From Chalara sp. BL73 (Eukaryota > Ascomycota > Leotiomycetes > Helotiales): DNA of 64,000 nucleotides. The DNA lies in contig CAKJVC010000030.1 in NCBI GenBank assembly GCA_918026815.1, positions 744,001 through 808,000 on the forward strand, read 5' to 3'. A model generated the notes under the pieces. That model ran no database searches, was not told where the DNA came from, and saw nothing but the letters and a program-made list of their open reading frames with translations. How positions within the stretch are numbered: position 1 is the stretch's first letter; every line of letters begins with the position of its first letter. This document shows, piece after piece, positions 43,897 to 56,597 of this stretch. The translations under genes were made by a program, and so were the position numbers.

Positions 43897-46793
43897 AGAC
43901 CATATTACGTATCCACATCTATGAATGCGCCAACACAATTAGTTGTAGAATTAAGACATTTATAAAAGCTGTTTGCAGTACAAAGGAATGATACAAAAGA
44001 AGTCATTATCCTTATGCGAACGTAAGAATATACTCACAAGGCCAATGGGCAAATTATTATTCAAGCTTTGTAGAGAGGTCCAAGGGTTAGCCATAGACTA
44101 TATTCACCGCAGTCAACCTTCCCGCCGTCGAGCATACAGAAAAACCGAATATTTATCGACCTACATAGATTTATAATCACATTTTCATGTTGCTTCAGTG
44201 TCAAACATGGCGTATAGAATACGAATTTGTCCGCCAGCAAGAGGGTACACGAGGCCCCCCAACGTGAGTTATATTGCATTTTCCCACATAAAATTTAGCG
44301 GAATATATTCACGCCACTCAAACAGAGCGCACGCTTATGTGAATAAGTTTTTCGTGTAGCGATCATTCGGGATGATGCAGGGCGTGCTTGAATCCCGGCC
44401 CAAGATGACCATCCCTCAACCACTGCTCCATCTCATCAGCGATTCCTGTGGCGTCCCAACGGGAACTGCGCCCGATGCGCCAAGTTTACATACAGCAAGG
44501 AAATACCCGCTCCATGCTCTCCTTATGGAAAACATGTAACAAACGGCGCTAGCAGAAAAACCCTCAGAATCCGACATGACAGCTTTGATTGGGACTGATT
44601 CGACGAAATTTGTATTTCTCTGGAAAGGGGTTCAGGTATACTTGAAGACACCTGAAGGGATGAGAACTGTAAGTACATCCCCAGCAACACCAGCTCAAGT
44701 GAAAGGAGTTGCGGAATACATATGGTCCGGTTTATGGAACCGGCGCGCACCAGTAGGCCCGTCTCTTAGACACCCTGCAGTGCTTTGCTGATGGAGGCCA
44801 TCACGGTCTTTGCAGTCACGAGAGAAGAATGTCATCGCCTCATAAGAGCCGACTCTCAAGAATTTCTACGGCAATTTGGGCTCTCCTGCAGCATTTTTGC
44901 TAACGCAATTGAGAAGATTGAGGATCAAAGTCAAGAGGGACGGCTTGGTGTATGCTGGTGAGGGTGTCAGAATCTCGTCAAATAACTAGAGAAAGGAGAA
45001 AACCGTGGACGCATAGATGACAACAGGTAGAATTCGGTGCTGGAGCGCATCCTCATGAGCTTTTATCTCTCCTCGTGGCCTAGATTACTCGCTTGCTGAA
45101 GGCAATCGTAGCCACTATTATTTGTTTAGAGCATCAACAAATGATTATGCTTATCGTGATCCTCAATAACAGTCGGCGGACTGAAATTGTCATCATCGCT
45201 GACGAAGGGTTGTTTCTTTGGGGTTTCCAATATTAACTGCCTCCCCAGCCACTTTCACCCCGGCATTGAAAACTTGTTGCCCTGCCCTAGAGTCACTCAG
45301 TGAATGTGCAGTTTCTTACCCCAAGGTCGGCCTATCCGCTTTCCGCACTTCAGGGCAACGTGTAGTCAGCCCCCTAAAGTTATTTAACTCTAGGCTGTAG
45401 ACTGCAAGGAAATATCACGTGACCATACATTAATGTAAAGTTGTCAATTGAAGTGCTTGTATCATACCTTAATGCCTCCGGCTCTCTCGGACGAACTTAA
45501 CAAATATTCTTAAACATAATTGCTAAAGATAGAAGGGCTTTTATATACTCCGAACTGCAAGGTTCTGTACTTATTCAATGGCCGATTGGACAAGGTCAGA
45601 CGGGCTGATAGAAGTGCCGTTCTTGAGCGAAAGGATCGAAAGCCCGATTTAGCTCCTTCCACAACTGCTTCGGAATATCTTCAACTTTATCTCTCAGGCC
45701 GAACATGATCAGGGCTGTTATCCTTTCTGAGGAAGCATTCAATAGTTGTTCCTTCAGGGCATGGTTCCATCAGATGGTACCTCACGGACATCTTTTTGGG
45801 GGGTGGGGGTTTGGAAGTCGGCTGCGGATGTGCATGTTCATTTAGCTTGGCATATCGGGCTCAGGAAGTCTCTATATGGCAGACTGCAGAATTCTGATGA
45901 GTAGGGGTTTCAAGAAAAAGAATTCTGTGTTATTTAGCTTCAATCTTTTCTCGAATTCTTGGGGCCAAGACCAGTATTTCTCGCAAGATAGTTACCAAGC
46001 CATTAATCGCTGTACTGTACACATTTACTGGAAACAGTTAGAGAAGTAACTATGAAAGCCATCAGCACATGACCTTTCTTAGACATGGGAATCCTAAAAG
46101 CTTATCACACATCTCGCCAACTCTTGAACCTTTGGATTCCTTTCTGTACAGCCTCTTCTGGCACTCTTTGACACGATAGCTCAAGGCTATGTGGAAGAAG
46201 TCACATGATGGCTCAGACAGTGATAATTGGGCCGAACAAGCTGTCATGCAAGGCTGTGAGGCAAATTATAAACGACCATGCACGGAATATCAAGCCACGA
46301 GCTTTCACTGGCTCCTGAAGGATGCACTTCGTTTAAGCTTTGGGGGGATAGTTGCAATTGGAGGATGCAAAGGCGCGCACGTGGAGTAATGGTTCACCCG
46401 CTTTACATGCGCCGTTTGTATGGAGAGCTGCTCTCCGTGACGACTTTGGATCTAGAAGTGTCGGGTACGGGATAAGAAATATCTACACCTAGTTCAAATG
46501 CATCATCTATTCCTGAGGGAGGATGGACTGAGCCTCCGTGAAGGAGCTTGAGATACTTCGAGCTCGGGCTTCATTGAGCATCATGGAGATGGATCTTGAA
46601 AATTATGGAGAAACTGGACTTGCGGCCTCATGCTTGAATTTGTATAAAGATGTCAACATGTACACTCGAAATGAACTCCATCATCAGCTTCAATCTCATT
46701 TCAACAAACACCAGCACTCAAGCAATCAAGCAATCTATCACATCTTTTCAAATTTCCTCAAATATCTCCAAAAAAAACCAGACTCAAAGCAAC
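43897..46793. other. Gene-poor region
   Basis: About 2.9 kb with short frames only (for example ATG-started 44576-44791), none convincing. No recognised repeat or RNA gene. The final few hundred bases are the upstream region of the NlpC/P60 gene; the frame before its ATG is open but has no signal features. Confidence 0.35.
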
Positions 46794-47546
46794 ATGCAGT
46801 TCACCAACATTCTTGCAAGCCTTTTGTTGGCATCCTCAGCTCTCGCAGTATCTGTACCTGAAATCAATGAGGGTTCTCTCATCGCTCGCAACGAGACTCT
46901 CACCGACATAGAGGAGCCAGATGTTGCTAACTTCGACAACACTCCTGATGTTGCAGAGGACGGCGTTGAGCCACCGTTCGACCCTCAAGAACTCACTGGG
47001 AATGAGGGCTCCGTAAAGCTTGACGAGCGAGACCTCGACATTGAAGAGTCTAAGCTCTGGTCTCGTGCTTCGCCTGCAAGCAAGATCGTATCATGCGCAA
47101 GGAGCTATAAGGGAACCAAGTATCTCTACGGAGGCTGCAAGAGTACTGCTCCATTTGGTCCAGCCAAAGGCGGCATGGATTGTTCTTGCTTGTCTAGAAC
47201 ATGCATCAAGAAAGGCACCGGAACCACCATTCGTAAGTTATCCTCATCTTTCACACAAGTGCAAGAGCTGATGAAATTAGCACGTACGACCCAGACTCAA
47301 TACCCAACTAAGGCCGGGAAATGCCGCAAGGTTGCGCGGGGATCAGCCAAGCCTGGAGATCTTCTCTTCTGGGGTTGTGGCACCTCCAGCGGCATCCACC
47401 ACGTCGGTGTTTACAGCAAGAAGGGATATGTTACTCACGCACCTCACACTGGATCCACTGTCCGCGAGGTCAAGATCTGGACATCCGGGATCTGCCCAAG
47501 TGTTCTTCGGTTCGTACTTCTTTCTGATTGTATTTCACAAACTTGA
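46794..47546 (+). CDS. Secreted NlpC/P60-family protein
   Basis: Likely extracellular peptidase or amidase; family members hydrolyse gamma-D-glutamyl bonds in bacterial peptidoglycan. The ATG at 46794 gives a clear signal peptide (MQFTNILASLLLASSALAVS), then an acidic pro-like segment (residues 20-90) and an NlpC/P60 domain with the nucleophile Cys in GGMDCSCLSRT, a DLLFWGCGTSSGIHHVGVY segment with the catalytic His, and THAPHTGSTV. Intron 47233-47280 (GTAAGT..ATTAG) is 48 nt and has no stop, so unspliced transcripts would also read through; spliced, the protein is about 234 residues. The end may instead be reached via a further intron (47510-47561) to give SVLRCW at 47571. Fungal members are rare and often thought to derive from bacteria. 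Confidence 0.82.
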   Translation: MQFTNILASLLLASSALAVSVPEINEGSLIARNETLTDIEEPDVANFDNTPDVAEDGVEPPFDPQELTGNEGSVKLDERDLDIEESKLWSRASPASKIVSCARSYKGTKYLYGGCKSTAPFGPAKGGMDCSCLSRTCIKKGTGTTIRKLSSSFTQVQELMKLARTTQTQYPTKAGKCRKVARGSAKPGDLLFWGCGTSSGIHHVGVYSKKGYVTHAPHTGSTVREVKIWTSGICPSVLRFVLLSDCISQT

Positions 47547-48053
47547 GCTGACCATATGTAGATGCTGGTAAATTCTTTTTTGAGCAATCATATGCATCAG
47601 GGAGGCGCATGATAGACTATAGATTGGCATTGTTTAGGAGCATAGCATCATAGAGGACGGAGCATAGAGAAGGAGCATCGCCGGGTTTTGATGTTGGCGT
47701 TATCTGATTTCTGGGTCTGATTTGAGCAGAATTTCGAGCACACTGTCATTTCAATATGAATCAAAGCGTATCATACAAAGTTTCCACAATTTTTGGTGTT
47801 TTTCCCAGGCGCTGAGTATCACGTCGGGAGTAGCGGTAAGCAGTTCCCGTTCGAGCCGAAGAATGGTCTTCCCGTCTGCTCCTTCCATTGATATCAGGGG
47901 GACCAAGTTCTATATAAAAGGAACAAATATCTGCTTCTCAATAACCGTTTCTTAAGCTAATACATAATACTCCTACACATTACCTCTACCTCGCGATTTA
48001 TTATTCACTCATAATTGTCCTAACCTCACACAGAGTATCACATCTCACTCAGG
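47547..48053. other. Intergenic region
   Basis: About 500 bp between the NlpC/P60 gene and the hydrolase. Promoter-like pyrimidine-rich tract before 48054; no gene. Confidence 0.35.
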
Positions 48054-49261
48054 ATGCCTTTCATCACGACCAAAGATTCGACCGAGATTTTTTATAAGGA
48101 CTGGGGCAACCCCTCTGGCCAACCTGTAACGTTCAGCCATGGGTGGCCACTCAACAGCGACAATTGGGAAAACCGTACGTACTTGAAATTCCATAGCATG
48201 AAGTAACTCGGCAAAAATAAAACACTAACCTAGCCATTCTGGCGTAAAGAGATGTTTTTCCTTGCGAATCAAGGATATCGGGTAATTGCGCAGTAAGCCG
48301 TCATTTCTCTTAGTTTCATCGCTCGCCGGAGTTCAATTGAATAGAGAAGCTGACACTCTATCCCGCAGCGACCGCCGCGGGCACGGTCGATCATCGCAAC
48401 CATGGGAGGGAAACGACATTGAGACTTACGCTGATGACTTGTATGCCCTCATCAAGCACCTTAACCTGAAGAACATTATGATGGTGGGGCGTAAGTATTA
48501 GCCTCTGACGTCTGGTAGACTTGTTCTTACTTATTGCTTATTGGACTAATCTGGATATTCTGTGCAGATTCCACAGGCGGCGCCGAAGTTGTGCGCTTTC
48601 TAGGAAAGTACGGGGACAAAGGGCTTGTTTCAAAGGCCGTGCTTGTTGGCTCCGTGACTCCCGTTATGGTCAAAAAGGATAGCAATCCTGACGGTACACC
48701 AATCGAGGTATTTGATGGCTTCCGAACAGCCATGACGAAGGACCGAGCTCAATTTTTCTTGGATGTCCCTTCAGGCCCATTCTTTGGCTTCAACCGTAAG
48801 GGTATGTGACGCCTCATTATTTCTATATAAGTAGTAATTTAGCACCACCTGAACCCATATACTAACAGGCACAATCAAAGATGTCACCCCGTCGGAAGGT
48901 CTTATTCAAACATGGTTTATGCAAGGAATGATGACCGGCTACAAGAATGCCTACGACTGCGTGAAAGCGTTTTCAGAGACGGATCTGACTGAAGACATGA
49001 AGAATATTGATATTCCGGTACTTCTGCTTCATGGTGATGATGACCAGGTGGTGCCTATCGATGACAGCGCCAAGAAGGGCATCAAGCTTCTGAAGTAAGT
49101 TTCTTTATTCAGATGAACTCATCCCCCAATTTAGCAAATCAGGTCACTGATCAGCATATAGGAACGGAACACTGAAAGTCTACCCTAAAGGTCCTCATGC
49201 TCTTCCAAATATCAATATACAGGAAGTGAATAATGATCTCCTTCTATTCTTGAAGAAATAA
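48054..49261 (+). CDS. Alpha/beta hydrolase of the non-heme chloroperoxidase/esterase type
   Basis: Alpha/beta-fold hydrolase, cytosolic by absence of a signal peptide. Exons 48054-48174, 48250-48292, 48369-48490, 48568-48801, 48869-49094 and 49162-49261 give 281 residues. Features: [14 protein letters not shown] (HGW oxyanion motif) at about 28, a [13 protein letters not shown] strand at about 55, the nucleophile elbow VGHSTGGAEV (Ser at about 98) split by intron 3, the Asp of [12 protein letters not shown] and the His of [10 protein letters not shown]. This order is that of cofactor-free haloperoxidases and related esterases (the HDRRGHGRS box is diagnostic of that group). The natural substrate is unknown; haloperoxidase activity in such proteins is often incidental to esterase activity. 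Confidence 0.9.
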
Positions 49262-49642
49262 TGGGGCTCACTCGACGAGCGAGCCGGGCAAAACGATAGG
49301 TAAAGGACCAGGTGATATACCCAAACAAGCATGATACAAGAAGGAAGTTACTTAGTATATCCAGGATGAGCTCGACGTAGGATAATGCGATTCCTGATTG
49401 GCCTTTTGCCTACGTAGCCAACGAAGAACGAAAGCTCTATCTTGCTGCTATACCACTGCCTTAAATCGTCTTCCATGAGAAACACCACTTGATTCTTGGA
49501 TTAGATTATCCAGTATTGCTAGGCTTCTGTATATATTCCGTAACTTTCTTAATTATATCCACAAAATTCCTCCGAATCTTGAAAGGTATACCCGCTCAAA
49601 ATGCTTTTGTGAAACAAGTTACCATAAAAAATCCCCAATCGC
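49262..49642. other. Convergent intergenic region
   Basis: About 380 bp between the hydrolase and YPP1 3' ends. No gene or RNA recognised. Confidence 0.35.
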
Positions 49643-52600
49643 TCAAAGCACATAACCACCACGTCCAATTTCCGACCAGTCTCGCACAGCTTTCCCATCT
49701 TCAAGTTCAACACACCACCACAGCACCTCTTTAGCCTTCTCCTGCTGACCCTGTAGCTCGTATGCTCTTGCAAGAGCAAACCACGCCTCCGAATAATTCC
49801 ATCCTTTGCCGAGCTTAGTAAGTGTGCTTAGGAGGAAGGCAGCGCGGTCACGAGCTGCAATACGATCTTGCAGTGCCGTGCCGGGCTCATTTTTGTTGGG
49901 CTCGCTAGTGGGGGGAATTGATCTTGGTATGTTTGATTTTGTTGAGCCAGGTAGGGAAATGCCAAGAGGCCCATGCGTGGACTTGGATGCTTGGGAGGAT
50001 GATAACGAGCCTGGTGATCCGGGTTGCGTTGCGGGAGTGCCGGAGGCTGGGGTAGCAATGGCGGAGCTTGAAGGTGTAGTGTGTGGACCGGTTGGTGGAA
50101 GTATAAGAGGAGTGATGGAAGGAGGTGGAAGGAGATCTCCACTATATATATCTAGGAGGATGTTGGAGAGACCAACAATGGCGGATGGGTGATCTTGGAA
50201 TTCAGTTAAAGCGGCTTCGAATTGTGCGAGAGCCTGGTAAGGGAAGGATTCTGCGAGTGCGAGATAACCGCTCTACACAATGTTAGAAGAAAAGGATGAG
50301 TAGGTCTGTATTACTTACCTCCGCATGTACGTCACCCCAGAGCTCACTCACGCTCTTGCCGCCACCCCACCCGGAATCCGTTAATGAGACCTTGCCACTA
50401 ACGTCTTTTGTGATATCTTCATCTAAAATTTTCACTAGCTTTTGGGCTTCCTCGATCGCCCCTTTCGAGTCTTCATACATTGCCGCTCGGCGATAGAAGC
50501 TAGATATCAATAGCCACACTTTAACGAGAGTGGAGATCCTCCGCCGCCTCTCTTGGTCCTTGGGAAACCGCATTCTCGGAGATGTTGATAGCGAATGAGG
50601 CGAGACTTGTGGCAGCCGATGATCCTGATTTTTAATAGGATCTGGATTCGCAGGCTGCAGAGACTTCTCTTTCTGTGCCATCTGTTGTGACTGAGGCGGT
50701 AATGGGCCAGGAGCGCTTGTGTGATGGTCGGAAGAGGGATGCTTGTCTATTGACTCGGAGACTTCTGATTTTGTAGATTCATCATGAAACCAGTGCTTCT
50801 CATGTTGATCGTCTCCCATAGGCGTGAAGTATTCCTCGCCATCAAGAGTTGTGACGCGATGTTGTGAGGCTGGATTTGATCGTCGGCCTGTACTGGCGCT
50901 TCTGTCTCGGGCGGTCTTCTTGTTTGACAAGCTTCCACTTCGGGGTTTGTGCTTTTCGGAAGGAGGCTCTTTTGCTAAGTGATGATGCTGTGTAGCTGGT
51001 CGCCCATTTGCACTTGTAACTTGGATCACAGGTGCTGGTATAGTTTGCGTTGTCTGTGGCCTTACTGAGACGGCTGATCTCTCTCCTAGAGTAGGCGCAG
51101 TCTGGGATTTCTGGGTTGGGCGACCTGATCGGCCGAAGATGCTGCCTTTGATACTACGAAGTGTACTAGCAGAGCTTTTGGGCGGAGGTTCAGCATTTGT
51201 TCCATGATTAGTGGGCACAGATTCGTCCTGTAAGGGATCTCCGAACAAACGCGTATAGAGGCCAAGAAGCTCGTCACTTGCATTCACAGCAACTTCTGCT
51301 CCTTCGATAATCTCGACAAGTGCTAATTGCGTCATCTTAACTTCCAAGACGCTTTCTTTCTCGATATCATTCATCTCATCCACCACTCCTAGAATCTTTG
51401 GAGAAAACTTTTCATTTATTTGAAGATGCTCACTTCTGTAGTGAGCACCAAGATCTGCATCGCCAAACAGGTTCTTTGGATCCTGAAATTGCTCGAAAGC
51501 TCCCTCGCATGATCTAGCTGCTGTTACAAACTCGTGTCTAGCACTAAGTAGTAGAGCCATCAAATGCCATAAAGGTATTAAAGCACGTTCCTTAGTGAAA
51601 CCGCCGTGATGTGATAATTGAACACCGGAAGGCTTTGTACTAAGTTTTCGAGATGGCAATAAACCAGACTTCACAACCTCTATAGCCACCGGTACTTCTC
51701 TGCGTTCAGCCAAGACTGTTCCAAGCGCGAATAGAGTTTCAATATTCGCAGAGTTCCTGTAAGATGGATGTAAAGCTCTACGAAAACATTTAATCGCTTG
51801 CTGTTGAATGTCTCCTCGTGATGAGCCGTCAAAAGTATATCTTGCCCAGTTTGCATAGCCAATTCCAATACATCTCCACGCCCTTGTCAAGACATTCGGG
51901 TCAATTGGTTTTGCTGAGGCTCCATTTTCAAGACTGTGACCATTGTCTTGAGGCAATGGGTGATGCTTATCTAACCATACCTCAAAAAAATGGCTGAGAT
52001 CCTTAGCTTTTTCTGCGCCTTCGTGGGAACCATATTGACACAAAGCCTTAATACACTCTGATGCTGTATCGAGAACAGTCTCATCATCATCCAGTCCTGG
52101 TTCTGGATCTCCCGTCTTCTCTACACGGGCTTTTCCTCTCTTCACGATCTCCATATAGGTGTCGAAAGCTTTGAATGCTAAATCAAAGTCCGCAACAGCT
52201 AGATGAACCTTGAAAAGATGTCGCAGAATCGGCGTCGAATGAAACGTCTTGGTTGCAGCCCGGTATAGAATGTCCAAAATTCCTCTACTTACGCCTTCCG
52301 CTCCACCTTCACCTATATCGTGATCGTTCCAGCCATTACCACATAAGACACCCCAATTCTTGGTGGCAATGTTAACAAACGTCTCTACTTCTTCGTTGAC
52401 CTCCTCTGCTCTTGGGAATTGTACTTCTGACAGCAAAAGACTCTCATATCTCGCCTCCACCCGCTGCAGCTCCAACCGTTGCTGATTTCTTGTAGAATGC
52501 ACTGTATTTGTTGGAATAAGTGATGTAGTTGCATAGGGTAGATCATGCTGCAGGATATCTGAAAGTGCTAGATAATATTCTTTCCAGACATGTCGTCTGA

Positions 52601-53516
52601 GTACCGGAGAAGATGGAGCACGACCTCCTGAAGGCGCTGAGGCCTGACTGTCCCAGAATGTTGCCCACCCACGGAAGGCTGCCAAAGTTTCTGTTTCTAT
52701 GACTGGGCTGGCCCTGGACTTATTGATACCACTAGAAAGAATGCAAAAGCCGGTCAAGTAAAGCTCTGTCCATATTTTCAACTCCCGACCGTGATTTTTT
52801 TTTGCAGATATGATCGCGAAGACAGGTAGTGTAGATTCATAAGTTTCCAGAGCTTCGACAGATGCGCCAATTTTCACTTGCGAACTCCCTTTGAGATATG
52901 CGGCCTTCAAAGCACACACCCTTGTCCATTCGCCAGATTCTTTATTTGTGCCATCCAATTGAGAAAACTCATGTTCAACACTCTTCGGTAATTGACTGAT
53001 AGCAGAGTGGTATTCCTCGAGGCGCCAGTATAGCCATCCTAGACACACTTGTGCTTGAAACTCGTCTTCTACATGTATCCGCTCTTTTTCGATAGCTTCT
53101 AACAGCTGGGGAATATATTTCTTGAGCTCTGAAGTTGAGGACGAGGTCGTGGACTTGGCTGTACTTGGTCTTGAAACCACAGAGCCTACATGGGATGCCT
53201 GAGCTATAGCATGCTCAGCTTCAGCGGTCAAAACGAGACCTAGGTGTGTTAGCAGACTTATTCATTATGTTGTCGTTTCTTGAGCCACATTGAGTCGCGA
53301 GTGTTGGAACTGGTCATACAATTTCGTGCTGGGGCATGCTTCTTGATCTTCCTTAGAAGGTCAGGTACCGCCTCCCAATTCCCCTGGCATCGCGCTTCAT
53401 CTAGCTGCTGAATATATCGCCCAGCCTTTGTCTGGTCGCGCTATACTCGTCCGATTAGTCTGGAAACAAAGCTCAACATGGAGGCATTTCTGGCTTCTTA
53501 CTCCCCGTAAGCTCAT
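49643..53516 (-). CDS. YPP1: Ypp1-type TPR protein, PI4-kinase complex scaffold
   Basis: Cargo-transport protein that anchors phosphatidylinositol 4-kinase (Stt4) at the plasma membrane and acts in endocytosis in yeast. Exons 53502-53516, 53320-53440, 50319-53239 and 49643-50272 sum to 3687 nt, 1228 residues. The first exon codes only for MSLRG, and the next continues as RDQTKAGRYIQQLDEARCQG, which has good protein character. The body is a run of helical TPR-like repeats (AQVCLGWLYWRLEEYHSAIS, GYANWARYTFDG, ALGTVLAERREVPVAIEVVK) split by a disordered Ser/Pro/His-rich insert at about 745-860 that is characteristic of the fungal family. The C-terminal TPRs (SGYLALAESFPYQALAQFEA, NYSEAWFALARAYELQGQQEKA) close with WSEIGRGGYVL. 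Confidence 0.88.
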
Positions 53517-54087
53517 TTTTTTTTAGGATAATTCAGGCAGGGGATGGTGCACAAATACTAGGAACATAAGAGGCACGTCAGCATTGCGGTGGGTGCATGT
53601 CTCTGAGAATGATATTGCGCTGCAATTACAGCAAGTCGCGGCTTATGAGTGACGTCTAGGAGGGAAGGGCAGCTTCTAGGTGCAGTGGTTCCTGACCCTC
53701 GAACAATTCCAATTGGTTGTGATGACGGTAGCTTGGCAAAGCCGCTGATGATCCACAACCGACAAGGTTACGCTTGACCAAAAGTAGAAACTAAATTTTC
53801 AATCCCCCAGCCCTATCTGACCTCCAATCATACAATTATTAAAGAGGCGTCTTTATTGTTTCTCTTGAAGATTTCAAATATTTTGGGAGCAATTTGAAAT
53901 TCCAATATATCAAGTTGTTAGGTGTGCTATTAAATAGTTGATCTCAGCTTCATTGTATTTCAGAAGAACTATCACGGGTAAAATAACCTCAAACCTCTGC
54001 TGATCTCCAATTTATTCTGATGTTCTCTGACATCTTTTCACAGACCGTCCACAACAAAAAGGAAATTAGGAGGAAACGCCAGTCAAC
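53517..54087. promoter_or_regulatory. Divergent promoter region YPP1 / RIX1
   Basis: About 570 bp between two divergent housekeeping genes, with a T-run at 53515-53523 next to the YPP1 ATG. No frame or motif is convincing. Confidence 0.4.
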
Positions 54088-56597
54088 ATGTTCCTCCCAC
54101 CTGAGCTGGCTTGGCTCTGCTCTCGTTTATCATCTGTTCCTAGCACTGAACTTCCGCGTCACACACCAGACCTTATGCACCTGATGCAACGCTGTCAAAG
54201 TGTGTTGTCAAGTCCTAATGCAACAAAGACCACTTCTTCTATATCTTCTGAGCTCTCCGTGCTAGTGCATAAACTGAAGACTCAGATTTCCAGCTTATTG
54301 CAAGGGAAAACTGCAGAGGGCCGATTTGCCGCCGTTGTACTGGTTAAGGGTATAGTTGAAGTAGGGGGTTGGGAGATACTGCACGACTCCGAGAAGTGGG
54401 TCCAGGGATTATTATCTATACTTACAGTAGGTCTCCTTTCTACTGGCTTCTCGATTCTCTTGGGAAAGGAACTTGTTCAGAACGGATATTTTATATCATG
54501 CCCTATCGCCTATTGCATCTGCTCTTGCCCCAAGGGAACGGCTGAGAAACTACAAAGCGTGCTTCCCACTTGCGGCTCTTTTCAAGGGTCGACAAATATG
54601 AGGAAATTGGTTAGAGGCGTGTGGCGCTATTCGTTTACACTTAATATTTAGCTCATCCATACGCTAACTCTCTTTTGCAGAAAAAGGACAGCGTTGCGAC
54701 GAAAGAACTATCCATTCTGACATTAACTAAGCTGTACTCTATGAACCATCAATACCAGACACTCAACAGAGAAATCACAACTCCAACCTTACCCACATTT
54801 ATCACCAATTGTGTCAACCTAGTATCCAAGGCATCATCAGCAAACGATGTACCACCAAAGCTGGCGGAGATTATATTTTGGTCATTCTCAGTACTCCTGC
54901 TTCGTCATACCACAATATACAGGCCATTTGCCACTCAAATACGGCTCCTTTGCAAACCATATCTAGCACCCACCCTATCAGATGGGTTTGTGCCCTATTC
55001 TCTACAGAGAAGTGCACGTCGACTTACTATTTTACTTCATCAAACAGTACCTAAAAATGGCGGCGGTGAGGAATGGGGAAAGTCTGTCCGCGAAATTGTG
55101 AAAGAAACCCATATTACAGCCGATTTGGTATTTCGGGCCGTCATTGAAGCTTGGGAATCTACTACAGGCTATATCTCAAATGAACCTCCACTGACCCATG
55201 ATCTATCTGGTGGCGGGGACGAAGCTGATAGCCTTTCAAGGTGGACCGGTATTGGCGCCGGTACGCAACGAATCATTGGACTGCTTGGCATCTTAAAGGA
55301 GTACTTCACACAGGAGACATCTATGCCTGTTACAATTCCACTCGGTATTATTATTGACTTGCTTGATCGAATACTTGTAATGTTGGTCCCGTCGTCAGTC
55401 TCTTCGAAAAAGATGAGGCATGATGATGAGACGGTCCGTCTCCGTCCTGGCATAGATCGCGAAGAGCAAAATGGCCTTTGGAGTGGCATGCCTAAAATTT
55501 ATGTCGCTGCGCTGGAACTTATCAGTACCATAGCTGATCGGCTGCAATCATCTTTTCTGATCATTGCACAGGGTTTCCTTGATCGAATAATTTGGGTCTT
55601 CCAGTCTGGAAAACACGATCCAGGCTTCCGTCGACTAGCCTACGAAGTCCTTGCTAAGATCCTGCCGCATGTTGGTTCAAGCCTGGGACCCCAAAGTGTA
55701 AACCTCTCGGAAGCCATAAAAGCGTGTTGCCATGACCTACATCCGATAATCACTTCAGAGCCAACTGCCTCAGCACTTACTTCAAATGGAAAGAACGCGA
55801 ATGGCAAAAGACCTCTCGCAGATACCAACACTAACACATTTCTCCATGGGTCCTCAGGTGCACCCAGGATAACCCAGACCCCAGATATAGATCTTCTTAT
55901 CGCTGCCGGTACTCTCTTACCTCTCTTAATATCACACGTGCCACAGCAGACTATCACAATTACCAACCGTGGAATTTTGGAGCGCACAGCTGTTCTCTCA
56001 AAGAACAAGACTGCTATGCTTGCATGTCTCCTCAACCCATGGGTAGGGAAAAATGGTCTCCCGGTACTGTCAATCTTACCATACGCGGCTAGAGAATTCT
56101 CTGAAGACCAGATGATCGAGCTTTTGCTGCGGCCAAGAATGCCTATGGTACCATTGGCAGGTGCGGATCTTGATCAAGAAGTAAGTACAAGAGAAGAATC
56201 CGAAGATGACGAGGATGAGATCATGGGGGAGCAGGACACTCCGAATGCCGAGCAGCTTGAAGAGAGGGTCATTTCTGGGAATATTGCCACTTTCCCCGGA
56301 CTTGGCCCTGCAGCTCCTGCGCCAGAGCCCCCAGCCAACCTGTTCAGCAGCGTTGGTAGAAATCAACAGGCATCTTCTCCCGGCCCCAGCACTTCTCAAC
56401 CAAGCTTTCTACGATCAGACGCTCCACAGCCGGAGCCAATTCCCACACAAGGCGAAAGCTCTGTTTTACTAAAACAAACAATAGCACCAGCCCAACCTGA
56501 GGATATCCTTCCTGGTGCGGCTCAAGAGTCGGAATCGGACGATGAGAGCGTTCAGTTGGTGATGGAACTAGATACGGATTCTGAAGAGGACTTGTAA
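54088..56597 (+). CDS. RIX1: Rix1 pre-rRNA processing protein (PELP1 family)
   Basis: Core of the nuclear Rix1-Ipi1-Ipi3 complex, which removes ITS2 and helps remodel pre-60S particles. Exons 54088-54426 and 54681-56597 give 751 residues; the 254-nt intron is the longest I placed in this window. The N-terminal part holds the Rix1 signature (GRFAAVVLVKGIVEVGGWEI, then TKELSILTLTKLYSMNHQYQ and LNREITTPTLPTFIT), which continues as helical HEAT/ARM-like repeats (KLAEIIFWSFSVLLLRHTTI, YVAALELISTIADRLQSSFL). The C-terminal quarter is Pro-rich and acidic (DQEVSTREESEDDEDEI, ELDTDSEEDL), as in family members. The gene is one of three ribosome-assembly genes in this window. Confidence 0.9.

Noticed and set aside
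49806..50192. Plus-strand frame antisense to the last exon of YPP1
   Set aside because: The minus-strand exon has clear TPR-type sequence and a frame that joins the main exon; the plus frame is a shadow.
54427..54651. Coding continuation of RIX1 exon 1 past 54426
   Set aside because: The extra residues do not resemble Rix1; splicing at ACA|GTAGGT to 54681 restores the conserved segment and keeps the frame.
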